Translations under genes and position numbers: made by a program
Notes under the pieces: generated by a model
The model's input: only the letters and a program-made list of their open reading frames with translations
Databases searched by the model: none
What the model was told of the DNA's origin: nothing
Source: CAZLYF01 sp964586835
GTDB taxonomy: Bacteria > Bacillota > Clostridia > Christensenellales > Aristaeellaceae
Length of the DNA stretch: 64,000 nucleotides
Assembly: GCA_964586835.1 (NCBI GenBank)
Contig: CAZPIC010000002.1
Span: forward strand, 1-64,000
Reading direction: 5' to 3'
Part shown: positions 51,737 through 60,433 of the stretch, piece by piece
How positions within the stretch are numbered: the stretch's first letter is position 1
Layout of the letters: each line of letters starts with the position of its first letter

Positions 51737-52974
51737 ATGAAAGCAAGAATTGAGGTCACAAAGCAACTCAAAGGCGCTTACCAAAGGGCCAGAAAGGCTG
51801 AGAAGTCCGTTATTCTGGATAGCTTTTGTCAGAGCACAGGGCTTAGCAGATCAACGGCCAGGCGTACCCTGAGCTCCGAGACACTGGGTGAGAAAAATGT
51901 ACTGCGCATCGACAGACGGAAGTGTTGGCCAAGCAAATACAGTCCAGCGCCAAGGAGAAGCTGATCTGGTGGTGGCGCGTCATGCTCACGCCCTGCGGGA
52001 AGGTTTGAGTCGCACCCCTTCCCCAATGGATCACCTCATTAGAGAACCATGGGGAGCTGGTGCTCAACCAAGATGGCTGGACAAAGAGCGTACGGGAGGA
52101 ACTGCTCAGCATGAGCGCCGCAACGGTGGACCGGTACTTGAAGGCTGAGCGAGAGCAGCTGAGCTTGAAAGGGATCAGCACGACTAAACCGGGAGCGCTT
52201 CTGCGAAACAGCATCAAGATCCGCAAAGCAGGGGACGAGATGGAGGCGGAGCCGGGCTTCCTCGAGATGGAACCCGTGGCCCACTGCGGCCCGACCTTGA
52301 AGGGTGAGTTTTTAAGGACGCTGACTATGACCGATGGGATCACGGGATGGATCCAGCTGAGGGCGATGCGCAACAACGCGCATGTACATATCCGCGCTGC
52401 GCTGGATGCTTCGCTGGACAGCATTCCCTTCCGGGTCCTGGGATTGGATTGTGACAACGGCAGTGAGCTGATCAACTATGACGTTGTGCGCTGGGCTGCA
52501 GAGAGAGACATCTATTTCACCCGGGCTCGGCCCTACCAGAAGAACGACCAGGCACATGTGGAGTCAAAAAACAACCCTGTGGTCCGCTGATTTGGCTTAT
52601 ACGACCGCTACGACACAGAGGAAGAACGAAAGACGTTGTCTGCGTTGTGGGAACTGGTCTGCTTGAAGATGAATGACTTCACCGCCACGAGAAAGCCCGT
52701 CGGCTGGACGAAGGATGAGGTGGGCAGACGCAAGCGTGTCTATGATGCTCCGCAATCACCGATGGAGAGACTGCTTAACGCGGGGATGTTGTCCGACCCT
52801 CAGGCCAGGGAGCTGAAACAACGCAGGGATGCGATCCATCCGGCGATGTTGACGCGCGAGATCGTGCGTTTACAAGACAAGCTGTCAGACCTTGCAAAAA
52901 CAAAAACGGACGATTTGGTCATGAAGGTGGAAGAAGCGAAGGAACGTCGGTTGAAGAAGAAGCAGGGAGGGTGA
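51737..52974 (+). pseudogene. Decayed integrase-type transposase (rve core)
   Basis: Remnant of a DDE transposase with an N-terminal helix-turn-helix (VTKQLKGAYQRARKAEKSVI, then LDSFCQSTGLSRSTARRTL) and an integrase core. It starts with ATG behind AAGGAAG. After about 51900 the frame shifts by one; from there a single frame continues to the end with two in-frame TGA stops at 52006-52008 and 52588-52590. The core shows ITGWIQLRAMRNNAH, LGLDCDNGSELIN with the second catalytic Asp, and HVESKN with the glutamate; the first catalytic Asp position reads FLEMEPVAHCG with Glu instead of Asp. The C-terminal part (KRVYDAPQSPMERLL and IVRLQDKLSDLAK) is still readable. At least three lesions make it inactive. 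Confidence 0.88.
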
Positions 52975-53183
52975 AAGGGCTTGCCCTGTAGAAGGCTTTA
53001 CGTTCAGCTTCCAACAGGAATAAAACGGGACTCAGTTCCCCTCGGAAATGTTCCGCTTTCCGGATGGACAGGGAGCCTCTGCCACTATGCTGGGTCAGCA
53101 AAAAGGTCAACCCCGCTGGGGCTGATCCGGCTGAAAGCCTGGCATGGCGGCTTCTCCCCCTCCATCCCCGCGGAAATTTCCTG

Positions 53184-53257
53184 CCAGGACCCGCTGATCT
53201 TCGCGCTTAAAGGTTGTGAGGCATCGAAGATTTCTTTCGCGCTCAACTTGACATGAG
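53184..53257. repeat. Dispersed ~72-bp repeat, copy 2
   Basis: Matches 16088-16158. It lies in the gap between the transposase remnant and clpB, about 30 bp before the clpB -35 box. The rest of the gap (52975-53183) shows no gene. Confidence 0.75.
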
Positions 53258-53286
53258 GCACTGCGGCACCCGGCTTTAATATGCGG

Positions 53287-53315
53287 TTGACTCTCGGGAA
53301 TCCCCGTGCTAAGAT
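53287..53315 (+). promoter_or_regulatory. Sigma-A promoter of clpB
   Basis: TTGACT and TAAGAT separated by 17 bp, 38 bp before the clpB ATG. The CtsR operator starts 6 bp after the -10 box. Confidence 0.7.
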
Positions 53316-53321
53316 TGTTAA

Positions 53322-53338
53322 GGTCAAAGTAAGTCAAG
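53322..53338 (+). promoter_or_regulatory. CtsR operator of clpB
   Basis: GGTCAAAGTAAGTCAAG fits RGTCAAA-NAN-RGTCAAA with a perfect first heptad, one mismatch in the second and a T in place of the central A. It has the same distance from the -10 box (6 bp) as the operator before ctsR. It implies that clpB belongs to the CtsR regulon here, as in several Bacillota. Confidence 0.78.
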
Positions 53339-53353
53339 GTTAGGAGAGGATGT

Positions 53354-55963
53354 ATGAACACAAGCCAGTACACACAAAAGAGCATGGAGGTCATCCAGCG
53401 CGCCCAGGCGCTGGCAGGCGAATATAGCCATCAGAAGCTGGAACAGGCGCATCTTCTGCACGCGCTCGCAGAGCAGCCCGACGGGCTGATCTCCCAGCTT
53501 CTGACCAGGATGGGCGTAGAGGCTCCCACCGTCGCCAGAGAGTCCCTGGAAGCGCTTGAAAGGCTGCCTCGGGTAAGGGGCACCGCGCGCAAGCAGGATG
53601 AGCTCTATATCTCCTCAGAGCTGGATGCAGCGTTGAGAGAGGCGTCTGCAGCTGCCGAACGGATGCGTGACGAGTACATCTCCGTCGAGCATCTCTTTCT
53701 TGGGCTGCTGATGAAGGCAGACAGACAGACGGAGGCCCTTTTCAAGCGATTCGGAATCGATGCCGACGCCTTTCTCTCCGCGCTTTCTGCCGTCCGCGGC
53801 GCAACCAGGGTCACAAGCGACAGCCCAGAGGATACCTATGACGCCCTCAACAAGTACGGGACCGACCTTGTCCAGCTTGCCCGTCTGCATAAGCTGGACC
53901 CCGTGATCGGCCGAGACGGCGAGATCCGTGACGTCATCCGCATCCTGAGCCGAAAAACAAAAAACAACCCCGTCCTCATCGGCGAACCGGGCGTTGGAAA
54001 AACTGCGATCGCTGAGGGGCTTGCACAGCGCATTGTCCAGGGGGATGTGCCCGACAGTCTCCGCGGCAGGACTATTGTCTCTTTGGACATGGGTGCGCTG
54101 GTCGCCGGCGCGAAGTTTCGCGGCGAGTTTGAGGAAAGGCTCAAGGCGGTCCTGGCAGAGGTCCGCAAGAGCGAAGGGCAGGTTCTCCTCTTTATCGACG
54201 AGCTTCACACCATCGTAGGGGCCGGGAAGGCCGAGGGCAGCATGGACGCGGGCAACCTCCTTAAACCTATGCTCGCCCGTGGTGAGCTGCATTGCATCGG
54301 TGCGACAACGCTTGACGAATACCGCAAGCACATCGAAAAGGACGCGGCGCTCGAACGCCGCTTTCAGCCGGTCCTCGTCACCGAACCAAGCGTAGAGGAC
54401 AGTATCTCCATTCTGCGCGGCCTACGTGAACGCTATGAAGTGTTTCATGGTGTGAAGATACAGGACCACGCGCTCATTGCAGCCGCCAAGCTCTCCCACC
54501 GCTACATCTCAGACCGCTTCCTGCCCGACAAAGCCATCGACTTGGTGGACGAGGCCTGCGCGATGATCCGGACAGAGATGGACAGCATGCCACAGGAGCT
54601 CGATGAGGTCCGCCGCAGGATCATGCAGCTTGAAATAGAAGAAGCAGCGCTCAGGAAAGAAACGGACAGGCTGTCCAAGGGCCGACTTCAGGACCTGCAG
54701 AAAGAGCTTGCAGATCTCAGGGACCAATACGCCCAGATGACGGGCAAATGGGAAAATGAAAAGGCCGAGATCGGGCGCGTACAGAAACTCCGCGAAGAGA
54801 TCGAAAGGGTGGGTGCGGACATCGCACAGGCGGAGCGCAGCTACGACCTGAACCGGGCAGCCGAACTCAAATACGGCACCCTGCCCAGGCTCCAAACCGA
54901 ACTGTCCAAGCTCGAAGCCCGGGAGAACGAAGCGGGGAAGGCCACCCTTTTGCGTGATAAGGTCACAGAGGAAGAGATTGCGCGCATTGTGGCCCGATGG
55001 ACCGGCATTCCCGTGGAGAAACTCATGGAGGGGGACCGTGAAAAGCTGCTCCGTCTTCCCGAAACCCTCCACCGGCGGGTCATCGGGCAGGATGAAGCTG
55101 TGCAGCTGGTCAGCGATGCGATCCTCCGTTCCAGAGCGGGTGTATCCGACGAGGCGAGGCCCATCGGAAGCTTCATGTTTCTCGGGCCCACCGGCGTCGG
55201 AAAAACCGAGCTTGCCAAGACGCTGGCTGAAGCGCTCTTTGATGATGAGCACAGCCTTATCAGGGTGGATATGTCGGAGTATATGGAGAAATTCAATGTC
55301 AGCCGCCTCATCGGGGCGCCTCCGGGCTATGTCGGTTTCGAGGAAGGCGGGCAGCTCAGCGAGGCTGTCCGACGCAAGCCCTACTGCGTGGTGCTCTTTG
55401 ACGAAATCGAGAAGGCCCACCCAGACGTGTTCAACATTCTCCTGCAGATCCTGGACGACGGGCGAATCACCGACAGCCAGGGACGCACGGTGGATTTTAA
55501 GAATACCCTCCTGATCATGACAAGCAATCTTGGAAGCATGCAGATCCTTGATGGCATTGAAGCGGATGGTACCCTTTCTCAGAGCGCGAGAAATGGGACG
55601 CTGGCTCTGCTCCGGAGTCATTTCCGTCCTGAGTTCCTCAATAGGATTGATGACATTGTGTTTTTCACCCCGCTGAGCAGGGAGCAAGTCCGCCAGATCG
55701 TGGATCTGCTGCTGACAAGGCTCAGAAGCAGGCTTGAAGACCAGCAGCTGGGGCTTGAGCTGAGCGACGCTGCGCTTCAGAGGCTGATGGCGCTGGGCTA
55801 CGATCCCGTCTATGGAGCAAGACCCATGCGACGGCTTTTGCAAAACAGAGTTGAGACGCTGGTCGCGCGCGCTCTGGTAAGCGGCGATGCCGCTGCGGGG
55901 GATACCCTTGTCATCGACGCGTCGGACGACGGAGGCTTTCTGGTGAGCGTCCGCGCCACTTAA
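53354..55963 (+). CDS. clpB: ClpB disaggregase (Hsp100)
   Basis: Protein disaggregase working with DnaK. The 869 residues have the N-domain (about 1-145), AAA1 with GEPGVGKTAIAEGLA near 210, the long M-domain coiled coil (about 400-540, e.g. RLSKGRLQDLQKELADLRDQ and KLREEIERVGADIAQAE) that tells ClpB from ClpC, AAA2 with GPTGVGKTELAKTLAEAL near 610, and the C-terminal domain YDPVYGARPMRRLL. No ClpP-binding loop was looked for beyond the M-domain. The ATG follows AGGAGAGGATGT; no longer frame is likely. Confidence 0.97.
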   Translation: MNTSQYTQKSMEVIQRAQALAGEYSHQKLEQAHLLHALAEQPDGLISQLLTRMGVEAPTVARESLEALERLPRVRGTARKQDELYISSELDAALREASAAAERMRDEYISVEHLFLGLLMKADRQTEALFKRFGIDADAFLSALSAVRGATRVTSDSPEDTYDALNKYGTDLVQLARLHKLDPVIGRDGEIRDVIRILSRKTKNNPVLIGEPGVGKTAIAEGLAQRIVQGDVPDSLRGRTIVSLDMGALVAGAKFRGEFEERLKAVLAEVRKSEGQVLLFIDELHTIVGAGKAEGSMDAGNLLKPMLARGELHCIGATTLDEYRKHIEKDAALERRFQPVLVTEPSVEDSISILRGLRERYEVFHGVKIQDHALIAAAKLSHRYISDRFLPDKAIDLVDEACAMIRTEMDSMPQELDEVRRRIMQLEIEEAALRKETDRLSKGRLQDLQKELADLRDQYAQMTGKWENEKAEIGRVQKLREEIERVGADIAQAERSYDLNRAAELKYGTLPRLQTELSKLEARENEAGKATLLRDKVTEEEIARIVARWTGIPVEKLMEGDREKLLRLPETLHRRVIGQDEAVQLVSDAILRSRAGVSDEARPIGSFMFLGPTGVGKTELAKTLAEALFDDEHSLIRVDMSEYMEKFNVSRLIGAPPGYVGFEEGGQLSEAVRRKPYCVVLFDEIEKAHPDVFNILLQILDDGRITDSQGRTVDFKNTLLIMTSNLGSMQILDGIEADGTLSQSARNGTLALLRSHFRPEFLNRIDDIVFFTPLSREQVRQIVDLLLTRLRSRLEDQQLGLELSDAALQRLMALGYDPVYGARPMRRLLQNRVETLVARALVSGDAAAGDTLVIDASDDGGFLVSVRAT

Positions 55964-56056
55964 AACGGCAGGGTGGTGCGGACGGGGAGAGCACTACACG
56001 CCTCCGCGACGGCCCCCGTCCTCCACGCTCCAAGAAGCACAAACCCTCGCTTTTCC

Positions 56057-56926
56057 TTACACGTTCCCCAGGTGGATTCGCTGAAGGCCCGCCTTCTTGC
56101 CGCAGGTCTCTGCCATCCATAGCGTTTCTAGGGGCGTTGGCGGTATGGAACGCATCCTAAAGGCAGGAAAGAACCTGCTGATGTGCCACGGCACATCAGG
56201 GCCAAGCTCCTGAGCAATGAACCCGGCGATTGCAGTCAGCTGCCCCTCCCGATCGCTGAGGCCGGGAATGACCAGGGTCGTCACCTCAAGATGGACGCTG
56301 GCCTTGCATAGACGCCTGAGGTTCTCCCGTACAGGTTCAGCGCTTCCCCCGCAGTGCGTGGTATACACCTCATCCGTACCCTTTAGATCGATGTTCGCAG
56401 CGTCCAGGTACGGGAGGAGGGCATCCAGTGCCTCCGGAGACATGAAACCGTTGCTGACCCATACGTTCATCAGCCCCTTGGCCTTTGCTTCCATCATCGT
56501 ATCCAGGGCATATTCCAGGAAGACCGTGGGTTCACCATAGGTATACGATATGGAGGGACAGCCCGCGCGCAGAGCCCTCTTCACATGCTCTCCAGGCAGG
56601 ATGTCCTCGCCCAGTACGGTTCCAGAAGCGGTAAGCCTGTGGGAGATCGTCTGGTTCTGACACCAGCCGCAGTTTAGGTTGCAGCCTTCTGCCGCAAAAG
56701 AATAGGTCCTCGTCCCCTGCAGGAAGTGAAAGAGAGGTTTCTTTTCAATGGGGTCGATTTGCGCTGCAACGGCCTTTCCCCAGTTCAGCGTGACCAGGGT
56801 CCCGTCCTGATTTTCCCGCACACGGCAGATACCCCTGCGCCCCGGTGCGATAACGCAGCGATGGCTGCAGACCCCGCAGCGCACCAGGCCCGTTTCAAAC
56901 CGCTGGTACAGCGTCGCTTCCTTCAT
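56057..56926 (-). CDS. amrS: AmmeMemoRadiSam-system radical SAM protein (AmrS type), short C-terminus
   Basis: Radical SAM enzyme, 289 residues. N-terminal cysteine cluster (CGVCSHRCVIAPGRRGIC), radical SAM core with EGCNLNCGWCQNQ, then SYTYGEPTVFLEYALDTM and VWVSNGFMSPEALDALLPYL identify the AmrS family. The usual length is about 330-340, and the family normally continues after the GLRYVYVGN-type segment with a small cysteine-containing tail. Here the frame stops directly after GLQRIHLGNV. A second-frame reading just behind it (RKSEGLCFLERGG) hints that a frameshift removed the tail. AmrA and AmrB partners are not in the window. Role of the family is not well known. Confidence 0.78.
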   Translation of the reverse strand: MKEATLYQRFETGLVRCGVCSHRCVIAPGRRGICRVRENQDGTLVTLNWGKAVAAQIDPIEKKPLFHFLQGTRTYSFAAEGCNLNCGWCQNQTISHRLTASGTVLGEDILPGEHVKRALRAGCPSISYTYGEPTVFLEYALDTMMEAKAKGLMNVWVSNGFMSPEALDALLPYLDAANIDLKGTDEVYTTHCGGSAEPVRENLRRLCKASVHLEVTTLVIPGLSDREGQLTAIAGFIAQELGPDVPWHISRFFPAFRMRSIPPTPLETLWMAETCGKKAGLQRIHLGNV

Positions 56927-58260
56927 CTCTAAAACCCTCCAGCCTGCGAAGCCCGCAACAAACAGTCCTTAGCACTCAATAAACCCATCATAGGAGATTG
57001 CAGGGCGCCGATCAATGGTTCCGGAAGCAATTTTGCAAAATGGCATCGGTGCCCCAAGGGTTTGTGTCCTCACGGTCAAATCTTTGAATAGGACGGCCCA
57101 TTGACGCCTTCTGTGCTCCCAGTGATGCTGCCATCGCCTGATGACGTGACGTTTTCTGTGGTTCGCTCCCGCTACTGCTTTGTGCGACCATGGCATGCAG
57201 CCCGGCAAACCCAGCGATATTGCCTGTGCACGGGAGCACCGATCCTACGGTCCTTGTTTCGGAAAAGAAACCCCTGGTCGTGGAAAACCGGTGGGTGTGC
57301 CTGCAGATCCATCGCAGCACTGATACAACCTGGACCCTCTTTGGCAAGAAACGCCCTCGTTTCCGGATTTTTCCCGCCTTCCTCTTTTTGCGTGGTCTAT
57401 GAGGGCAACGCGCTGGAGAAATGGGCTCTTCTTTCTGCCAAATACAGCGCTGAAGGGGCGCGATGGTCTGCAGGGAAAGAGCCCTCCAGAAAAGAGAGTG
57501 CTGATGAAAGAAGCGCTGATGGACTGGCTCGCCAGGCACGTATACCTCCCCTTTGAGGTGCCGGGGCTGAAGTCCCACTGATTGGGGAGGATAGAGACAT
57601 TGTCCTGCTCTTTGCTGTGATGAAACGCTCTCCTGCATGTCTAAGCTGGTCTCCCACTGAGGTAACCCAGACGGGGGAGATTGCCACCGGCTCCAGCCTG
57701 GTCAGAGCTGAAAAGGGCGACTGTAACTGGACAACGCTCTGGGACCTGGCCTGGAGGCTCCCTTTCATCCCGCCTTCAAAATACCACAACGTCCACACCT
57801 TGTTTTCTTTGGTAACCCCAGCAGCTGTTATGGCGGTGTGGCGTGCGTGAAGTGGCAGCGGAGCACTTGAAGATCCAGGCGACTATGTCTATGATATAGA
57901 CGGAGGGGAGAATAGAGCTCCGCAGTGGATCATGGGGAAAAGAGGGATTTTGGGGGCGGTCACCATTGTGGTCGCGTCAATGGCTGAGGTCTTTGCTCAC
58001 TACAATCACACTCTTGGATGCTTCACCCTAAGCTACCTATCAAAATCCCCCAAGGCATCGTGACGCGCGAAGGCATTGCCCCTTTGGCCCTTGGGCCATG
58101 AACACCTGCTTGTCTCCCTTGGGGGCGATCTCTTCCCGTTGACATCTGCCTGTCTTTGCAAACACCGCGCAGAAAGGAAAGACCTTCCGCTTCACCATGA
58201 GCCTGTTTTCCCCTGTCTTCAACAGCGTGTGGCTGCGGACGGATCGGCCCTGAACAGACA
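56927..58260. other. Decayed sequence without an intact gene
   Basis: About 1.3 kb between amrS and the GH172 gene. Short protein-like stretches occur on the plus strand, for example EKRVLMKEALMDWLARHVYL near 57480-57580, a frame with RAEKGDCNWTTLWDLAWRLP near 57617-57850, and GDYVYDIDGGENRAPQWIMG near 57880-58060 without a start codon. They change frame, none has a ribosome-binding site, and no family is recognised. It could be the remains of one or two genes. Confidence 0.5.
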
Positions 58261-58290
58261 ACAGAAAGCAACAGAAAGCAACAGAAAGGT
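58261..58290 (+). repeat. Three 10-bp tandem units before the GH172 gene
   Basis: ACAGAAAGCA occurs twice in a row and a third time as ACAGAAAGGT. The third unit supplies the AAAGG ribosome site of the following ATG. Confidence 0.7.
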
Positions 58291-58297
58291 GAACACG

Positions 58298-59365
58298 ATG
58301 AACATGATGGATCAGCTGACAGTCCTCCACCAGTACGAGACCCGATCGATCAGTCCGGAGAACAGAACCGGAGAGAAAGGAATGGGTGGACGGACGCCTC
58401 TGGAAGAGGGCACGGCAAAGCTGGCTGCCCAAGACCTGGGTATCGGTTGGAAAGTGAACCCTTACCTGCACATCGCTCCTGGTGAGACGCTCGAGCTTGC
58501 AGACATCACGGGTCCCGGGGCTATCAGCCATATATGGCTGACGCCCACCGGCCCTCTGCGCGACCAGATTCTCCGCTTCTATTGGGAGGACAGCCCCGTC
58601 CCAAGCGTGGAGTGCCCGCTGGGGGACTTCTTTGCCTCAGGCTGGGGGCGCTACGCGCCTGTCAACTCCCTGGCCGTGTGTGTCAATCCAGGCAGCGCTT
58701 TTAACTGCTACTGGAGCATGCCTTTTCGCAGGCGTTGCCGGATCACCCTTGAAAACCGCCATGACAGCCAGGTCACCATCTATTATCAGATCACCTACAC
58801 CCTGCGCCCCGTAGCGGAAAACGAGGGATACTTTCACGCCCAGTTCCGGCGTGTCAATCCTCTCCCCTACAAAACCGACTATGTCCTCCTCGACAGTGTA
58901 TCGGGCAAAGGGCAGTATGTTGGCACCTACATGGCCTGGGGGGTGAACAACTGCGGTTGGTGGGGAGAGGGAGAGATCAAGTTTTTTATCGACGATGACG
59001 GAGAATTCCCCACCATCTGCGGCACTGGCACGGAGGATTATTTCTGCGGATCCTATGACTTTGAAAACCAGGAAACGCACGAATACGAAGAGTTTTGCAC
59101 GGCCTATGCAGGGCTGCCTCAAGTGATCCGTCCCGACCGCCTCTACGACTCTCAGATGCGCTTTGGCATGTACCGCTGGCACCTGACGGACCCTATTTAC
59201 TTTGGGAAGAACATTCGGGTCACCATCCAGGCGCTCGGCTGGCGCCGCGGACGCAGGTATCTGCCCCTTCAGGACGATATTGCCTCCGTTGCCTATTGGT
59301 ATATGGACAGCCCCACGAAAACAATGCCGCCCCTTGGCTCCAGGGACGACCTTGAGATCATCTGA
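58298..59365 (+). CDS. GH172 (DUF2961) glycoside hydrolase-like protein
   Basis: 355 residues of the DUF2961 family, now GH172, which includes difructose-anhydride synthases and alpha-fructofuranosidases/arabinofuranosidases. The core shows ITGPGAISHIWLTP, WGRYAPVNSLAVCVNPG, FRRRCRITLENRHD, and the catalytic-site motif ICGTGTEDYFCGSYDF near 242. No signal peptide is seen, so it is probably cytoplasmic and acts on imported oligosaccharide. The start at MNMMDQL is chosen for its AAAGG; the longer frame upstream is in decayed sequence. It reads toward the PfkB gene of the sugar cassette. Confidence 0.87.
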   Translation: MNMMDQLTVLHQYETRSISPENRTGEKGMGGRTPLEEGTAKLAAQDLGIGWKVNPYLHIAPGETLELADITGPGAISHIWLTPTGPLRDQILRFYWEDSPVPSVECPLGDFFASGWGRYAPVNSLAVCVNPGSAFNCYWSMPFRRRCRITLENRHDSQVTIYYQITYTLRPVAENEGYFHAQFRRVNPLPYKTDYVLLDSVSGKGQYVGTYMAWGVNNCGWWGEGEIKFFIDDDGEFPTICGTGTEDYFCGSYDFENQETHEYEEFCTAYAGLPQVIRPDRLYDSQMRFGMYRWHLTDPIYFGKNIRVTIQALGWRRGRRYLPLQDDIASVAYWYMDSPTKTMPPLGSRDDLEII

Positions 59366-59388
59366 GTGTGAACCTCACTGAGGATCCG

Positions 59389-59410
59389 GGCCTGCTGCCT
59401 ACGGCAGGCC
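59389..59410. terminator. Possible terminator hairpin between convergent genes
   Basis: GGCCTGC and GCAGGCC form a 7-bp stem with an 8-nt loop at the meeting of GH172 and the PfkB kinase gene. There is no U-tract, so it may only be a weak terminator or mRNA end. Confidence 0.3.
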
Positions 59411-60433
59411 TGCATCGCTGAAGGCTGTCTGTTCATCATGAAGCGCCAGCATGGCCTCTTGGCTGGCCACCCCCGTACAACCCAGCTGTCGCACGGTGAC
59501 GCCCGCGCTGAGGTTGCCCACATAGGCCGCCTCCGCGTAGCTTCCACCCGCGCACAGCGTGCAGATCATGCCTGCTGTGGCAGCGTCCCCTGCCCCGCAG
59601 ATATCGATGTCTCCGTGATGGCGCACCGCGGGTACAAGATGGCTTTCCTGCCCCTGCTTCACTGCCACCCCCCGAGCCCCACAGGTTACAATGACCGGCT
59701 TGCCCGTGCGCGCGGAAAGCTCCTCCATGCTGGCAAAGACGGACTCCTGGTCAAAGAGCTCAGGATCCGCCGCCCGGCCCGTCATACGCGCTGCTTCCAA
59801 GTGATTGCATTTGATCACCACGCCACGGTACAGGTGGATGAAAGCGCGCGAATCCACGTACATCAGCCTGTCCGGATGCTCCCGCGCCAGGTTGCTGACC
59901 GCGTCCCGCACCCGCTCGGTGAGCACACCGGCGTCCGGCTCGGTCACCTGATCCAGGAGGACCAGCGCGTCGGCGCTCAGGAGGGCGTCCGACATTCTCT
60001 CTATCAGCTTTTCCTGAAGATTGTCGGGCAGAGGCCTGCGATTTTTGATATCCAGGCGGTTCCCCTCGCGCGGGTACAGCGGTTTGATATAGGACGGTGT
60101 CACCAGCTGATCGCTGACCAGCACCCCGCGAACGTCGATGCGACGATGTGCAAGCAGCCTGCGCATCTCCCAGCCGTCGCCGTCGTCGCCTGTGACGGAT
60201 ACAGCGGACAGCTGCCCCACGCCCATTTCTGACAGGTTGTTGAGCACCGTGCCCGCAGCGCCCGCGCAGGCCCGCTTGCGGACCACCTGGAAGGCCGTCA
60301 ACCCCGTTTCGAGGGACAACTCATTCAGGCGCTCATCAATCTCGTACCAGCGATCCAGAAAAAGATCACCCGCCACAACGACGCGAAGCCCGCTGAAGCG
60401 GCCAAAGAGCTCAGACAGTCTCGTTCTGTTCAT
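59399..60433 (-). CDS. PfkB-family sugar kinase (HldE/RfaE N-domain-like)
   Basis: 344 residues of the ribokinase/PfkB fold. VVVAGDLFLDRW, the anion-hole motif DICGAGDAATAGMICTL near 280 with the catalytic Asp, and VTCGARGVAVKQG are typical. The N-terminal layout resembles the kinase half of HldE (D-glycero-D-manno-heptose-7-phosphate kinase). It lacks the nucleotidyltransferase half. The exact substrate is unknown. The start overlaps the preceding cassette gene by 23 bp and has GGGGA upstream. It is the last gene of the leftward sugar cassette. Confidence 0.87.
   Translation of the reverse strand: MNRTRLSELFGRFSGLRVVVAGDLFLDRWYEIDERLNELSLETGLTAFQVVRKRACAGAAGTVLNNLSEMGVGQLSAVSVTGDDGDGWEMRRLLAHRRIDVRGVLVSDQLVTPSYIKPLYPREGNRLDIKNRRPLPDNLQEKLIERMSDALLSADALVLLDQVTEPDAGVLTERVRDAVSNLAREHPDRLMYVDSRAFIHLYRGVVIKCNHLEAARMTGRAADPELFDQESVFASMEELSARTGKPVIVTCGARGVAVKQGQESHLVPAVRHHGDIDICGAGDAATAGMICTLCAGGSYAEAAYVGNLSAGVTVRQLGCTGVASQEAMLALHDEQTAFSDAGLP

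Noticed and set aside
52006..52590. TGA codons in the transposase as recoded selenocysteine or tryptophan
   Set aside because: Many intact genes in the window end with TGA, and the same remnant also has a frameshift and a changed catalytic residue, so decay is simpler.
55911..56120. A separate 69-residue gene behind amrS on the minus strand
   Set aside because: It overlaps the ends of clpB and amrS, has no ribosome site, and at best shows a frame-shifted amrS tail.
57012..57638. A 208-residue minus-strand protein in the decayed region
   Set aside because: It is rich in Arg, Ser and Pro with low-complexity appearance, has no ribosome site, and overlaps better coding-like pieces on the plus strand.
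58261..58290. Tandem units as a CRISPR fragment
   Set aside because: The units are only 10 bp, lack spacers, and occur three times.
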